Source of the DNA: Leguminivora glycinivorella
Lineage: Eukaryota; Arthropoda; Insecta; Lepidoptera; Tortricidae
Direction of reading: 5' to 3'
Length of the DNA stretch: 64,000 nt
NCBI RefSeq assembly: GCF_023078275.1
Contig: NC_062977.1
Span: 11,863,118 to 11,927,117 of the forward strand
This document shows, piece after piece, positions 61,045-64,000 of this stretch. How positions within the stretch are numbered: the first letter of the stretch is position 1; each line of letters begins with the position of its first letter. The notes beneath the pieces were generated by a model. The model did not search any database, was not told where the DNA came from, and was given only the letters and a program-made list of their open reading frames with translations. The translations under genes and the position numbers were made by a program.

Positions 61045-61369
61045 CTGAAACAAATGAAACAAATAAATGTTAAAAGATTATATTCGACGTGTAATGTGTC
61101 TGTCTGAAGGGATTGAATTTAGATTACTGCCTATTATAAGGTCAACTTATCTTGAAACAAATACATATAATCAGTGTCCAAATTCGATAAAAGCGGAATT
61201 CTAGTTCTAGAGCCTTTAGTGGTAGAGAAAATTTTAGCCCTCATTCATATTCGAACATAGACAGCTTAGAGACGTCAATCACCCGTGACGTACATAAACT
61301 CCTATATTGGTTTTGGGCTCGTCCTCAATGTGTCATAAACTCAGGTTCTCCACTTTAACCTAGGAGGGA
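61045..61369. promoter_or_regulatory. Region immediately upstream of the first coding exon
   Basis: An acceptor (CATTTATTTGTTTC repeated, then AG) ends at 61045, so this region is intron or upstream sequence rather than a certain promoter. I see no convincing TATA box or initiator pair. Confidence 0.3.
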
Positions 61370-62180
61370 GACCGCCAAGACCGCTAGTGGTTACCATTAA
61401 CAACACAATCCTTCCGCAAGTCAACTCTGCCAATTTTTTGGGCGTTACACTCGACCAATCGCTAAAATGGGACACCCAAATTCAATTAGTATGCACTAAG
61501 TTGGCAGGAATCTGTTTTGCACTTAAAAGATTGTCTTTTGTTCTTCCTCAAGCACAAATGCGGAATAGTTATTTTGCCCTTTTCCATTCTGTGCTAAACT
61601 ACAGTCTAGAATTTTGGGGGGTCGCCGCTGACTGGCGTCGTGTTTTCGTGTTGCAGAAGCGAGCGGTAAGAATAATAGCCTACGTGCCTTCTGGCTCGCC
61701 AGCCAGACAACTATTTATATCATTACGAATTATGACATTACCATCGCAATATATTTTTAACATTGTAAAGTTCGTAAGAACCCACATTGACATATTCCCA
61801 CACAGAGCTGGTAACTTGAGATGCTTAAGGAACAGGAACAGGAGTGTGCTCGCAACATCTAACTTCAGACTGACCAAATCTACCAAAACGACCTATGCTA
61901 TTGGCCCTAAAATTTATAATTGTATCCCCGAACAAATTACTGCTATATCCAATGATAATGTAGTTTACAATAAATTTAAAAAATGGCTTATTGATACCTT
62001 CTATGACATTAATGAATTCCTTGAAATGTAATATTTAGCGCGATAATGTATTTAAATTGTATGGAACACATTTATACATTTTATAAGTTAATTCTTAGAG
62101 AAATAGGAATTACTTAGTTTAATGAATGTTTATGTTTCTGACGTGTAATGTATATGTACAATATCAATAAATATGAATAT
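61370..62180 (+). mobile_element. 5'-truncated non-LTR retrotransposon (CR1/Jockey-like 3' end)
   Basis: The plus-strand frame 61387-62031 (214 codons) codes the region after the RT fingers/palm: NSANFLGVTLDQSLKWDTQI, FWGVAADWRRVFVLQKRAVR, IIAYVPSG, then a tail with TYAIGPKIYNCIPEQI and KWLIDTFYDINEF. The frame is intact to a stop, but the endonuclease and RT core are absent. A short AT-rich 3' UTR ends with AATAAA-like motifs near 62165. Confidence 0.8.
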
Positions 62181-62249
62181 GGATAATGCTTAAATAAAAA
62201 TTCTAATTGTGAACCAAACAATATTAACGTTGAAAATGGATTTGATCTC

Positions 62250-62251
<2 letters not shown>

Positions 62252-62281
<30 letters not shown>
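62252..62281. repeat. (AT)n microsatellite
   Basis: A TATATATATA run of about 14 dinucleotides directly before the ACTAGCTTTTACCCGCGG repeat. Confidence 0.9.
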
Positions 62282-62282
<1 letters not shown>

Positions 62283-63190
62283 CTAGCTTTTACCCGCGGC
62301 TTCGCCCGCGTAATAAAAGTATTCATTAAGATTTTCATTTGGATCCTTAGGTTTCTCTGTAGGTATATTTATCTGCGATTATTTCGATTGCACATAATAC
62401 TTTTGCTTGCAATGATTGTAGAAATATTACACATCGACCACAGCGTAGGTAATTCTATATACGCTGAGGAAACCTTTATAAACATCCCACATAGCCCGTA
62501 TTTCGACACTATGATCGGTGGGTAAAAAGTACTTTTTTCTATTATCCCTTAAAATTTTTTACATTTTGCTTATACTTATCGCAAACGTAATCTTCAAGCA
62601 AGCAAACAACGATCGTCTTAGAGCACATTGATTGTAGGAGACCGCCGACCGATTATCCGTATCCCTCTAACGATACCCATATTATCCGTATCCGTATCCG
62701 TATCCGTATCCGTATCCGTATCCGTATCCGTATCCGTATCGCTATCGCTATCGCTATCGCTATCGCTATCGCTATCGCTATCGCTATCGCTATCGCTATC
62801 GCTATCGCTATCGCTATCGCTATCGCTATCCCTATCCCTATCCCTATCCCTATCCCTATCCCTATCCCTATCCCTATCCCTATCCCAAACCCTATCCCTA
62901 TCCCTATCCCTATCCCTATCCGTTATCAAGATGTTCAATGATTTCTTATCAAGTGCTAAAATATAAAGTTTCATGGTTTTATCTTTTAAAATTAAGAAAT
63001 CCCATACAAACTTTCAACCTCTTTTTCAACCCCTTCATCCCTTTTTTTCGAAATAAAAAGTAGCCTATGTTCTGTCTCAGGGTCTAAAGATTGTCTGTTC
63101 CAAATTTCATCAAAATCGGTTGCGTGGTTTAAGCGGGAAAGCGTAACAGACAGACAGACAGAGTTACTTTCGCATTTATAATATTAGTAT
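62282..63190 (+). repeat. Dispersed lepidopteran repeat (ACTAGCTTTTGCCCGCGG family), long copy 3
   Basis: It starts ACTAGCTTTTACCCGCGGCT and ends with TCATCAAAATCGGTTGCGTG, GACAGACAGACAGAGTTACT and CATTTATAATATTAGTA. It carries the hexamer array of 62683-62922 inside. Confidence 0.7.
62683..62922. repeat. 240-bp hexanucleotide array in three blocks
   Basis: Forty units: TATCCG x9 (62683-62736), TATCGC x15 (62737-62826), TATCCC x10, one AAACCC, TATCCC x4, then a last TATCCG. The blocks are homogeneous and sharply bounded. Both strands give long open frames of dipeptide repeats, which are not genes. Confidence 0.95.
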
Positions 63191-63235
63191 GGAGTATGGA
63201 TTAGTATGGAAGTATGGATATGGATATGGATATAT

Positions 63236-64000
63236 ATCTTCTTCTTCTTCCTCCTACCCTTATCCCACGTTATGTGGTTTCGGTACAACACGTCTTCCTC
63301 TTCCGTTCTCCTCTATCTTTCGTCATCTCAACACTCACATCTTTCTTCCTCATATCCTCTTTCACACAATCCATCCAGCGTTGTTTGGGTTTACCCCTCC
63401 CTCTCCATCCATCAACCTTCATCTCCAACATTCTTTTGCCTATATGACATTCGTCCCTCCTCATTACATGGCCGTACCACGCCAACCTGCCACTCCTCAT
63501 CTTTTCCGTTATAGGCGCAACTTTCAAACTTCCCCTAATATACTCATTCCTGATCCGATCCATTCTGATCACTCCACACATCCATCTCAACATTCTCATT
63601 TCCGCTACGTGCACTCTCCTTTCATCCTCCACCTTTGTCGCCCAGCATTCAGATCCATACAATACAACAGGCCTCACAATCGTCTTGTAGATTTTCCCCT
63701 TCGTCTTGTAGATTTTCCCCTTAAGTTTAAGGGGCATCCGTCGATCGCATGTTGTCCTGAGACCTGTCGCCATTTCATCCATCCCGCATTTATTCTGTTT
63801 TTCACGTCACGGTCGATGCTTCCGTCATTTGGAATAATGACCCAAGGTACCGGAAGTCGGAGCAGACTGGTAGGTATACACCATCTAAGGCAATAGGGGA
63901 AAAACTGGATAGACCACCGAAATCGCAGAACATATGTTCAGTTTTGGTTCTACTGATTTTCAGTCCCACACTTTCCAGTCTTTCTTGCCATTTTCCCAGT
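63236..64000 (-). mobile_element. RTE-type LINE, 3' part, running off the window
   Basis: The minus strand gives KWQERLESVGLKISRTKTE and FRYLGS near 63850-64000. After a frameshift it gives INAGWMKWR, then YGSECWATKVEDERRVHVAE, RLAWYGHVMRRDE and GRGKPKQRWMDCVKEDM. The 3' end is purine-rich (GGAGGAAGAAGAAGAAG). A 20-bp tandem duplication (63686-63725, GTAGATTTTCCCCTTCGTCT twice) lies in the coding part. It is dead. Confidence 0.85.

Noticed and set aside
1..61044. Notch, fibrillin, stabilin or multiple-EGF protein as identity
   Set aside because: EGF repeats alone would allow these, but the repeated RPEC...DPC DPY module is specific to Dumpy.
62618..62974. DR/DS/DT dipeptide protein and its antisense
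   Set aside because: These are a translation of the hexanucleotide microsatellite only.
63189..63896. 235-codon plus-strand ORF rich in Pro, Ser and His
   Set aside because: It is the antisense of a dead RTE LINE whose minus-strand protein is recognisable.

Overview
This is a 64 kb window of an arthropod nuclear genome, most likely a moth or butterfly. The evidence is AT-rich introns with GT/AG splice sites, insect-type LINE and mariner relics, and several dispersed families that are abundant in Lepidoptera: copies starting ACTAGCTTTTGCCCGCGG, copies starting AACCGGCCAAGTGCGAG, and RTE tails of the GGCCTTTGCCCAGCAGTGGG type. The assignment to Lepidoptera is from recall of these families. No species is claimed.

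One gene fills the window: the 5' and middle part of dumpy (dpy), on the minus strand. Dumpy is a giant apical extracellular-matrix protein built of EGF-like and DPY modules. I can place 62 coding exons. They run from the initiator ATG at 61039-61037 (signal peptide) down to base 1, where the gene leaves the window. Splice phases agree at every junction and give one open frame of 29,952 nt (9,984 codons). The 3' part of the gene, where the family's ZP domain and membrane anchor would be, lies beyond base 1. No second protein-coding host gene is visible.

Protein layout from the N-terminus: signal peptide (exon 1); an LDLa-like segment and calcium-binding EGF repeats with (D/N)-x-(D/N)-E-C signatures (exons 2-10); a long mixed cysteine-rich region (exons 11-25) including a 2,991-nt exon; a single 4,110-nt exon coding for about 1,370 residues of Thr/Ser-rich mucin-like sequence (exon 26); more cysteine-rich modules (exons 27-32); then a long array of EGF-DPY-EGF modules (exons 33-62). 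Most modules in that array are one exon of about 300-333 nt bounded by phase-1 introns. The array follows a three-module super-period (classes here named D, P and Q) for 38 consecutive modules.

Introns carry the mobile DNA. They hold a 5'-truncated RTE-type LINE with a 15-bp target duplication (3580-4693), a 4.6 kb TIR element enclosing two opposed arms of a ~99-bp tandem repeat (13455-18084), a ~1 kb insertion whose empty site is preserved in a neighbouring duplicate (about 19003-19975), an 820-bp foldback element (55199-56018), mariner relics (45315-45900, 60303-60920) and many MITE-like hairpins. Upstream of the first coding exon (61045-64000) there are only LINE fragments, dispersed repeats and a 240-bp hexamer microsatellite. 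No promoter could be identified; an apparent splice acceptor 5 nt before the ATG suggests that a non-coding first exon lies further upstream.
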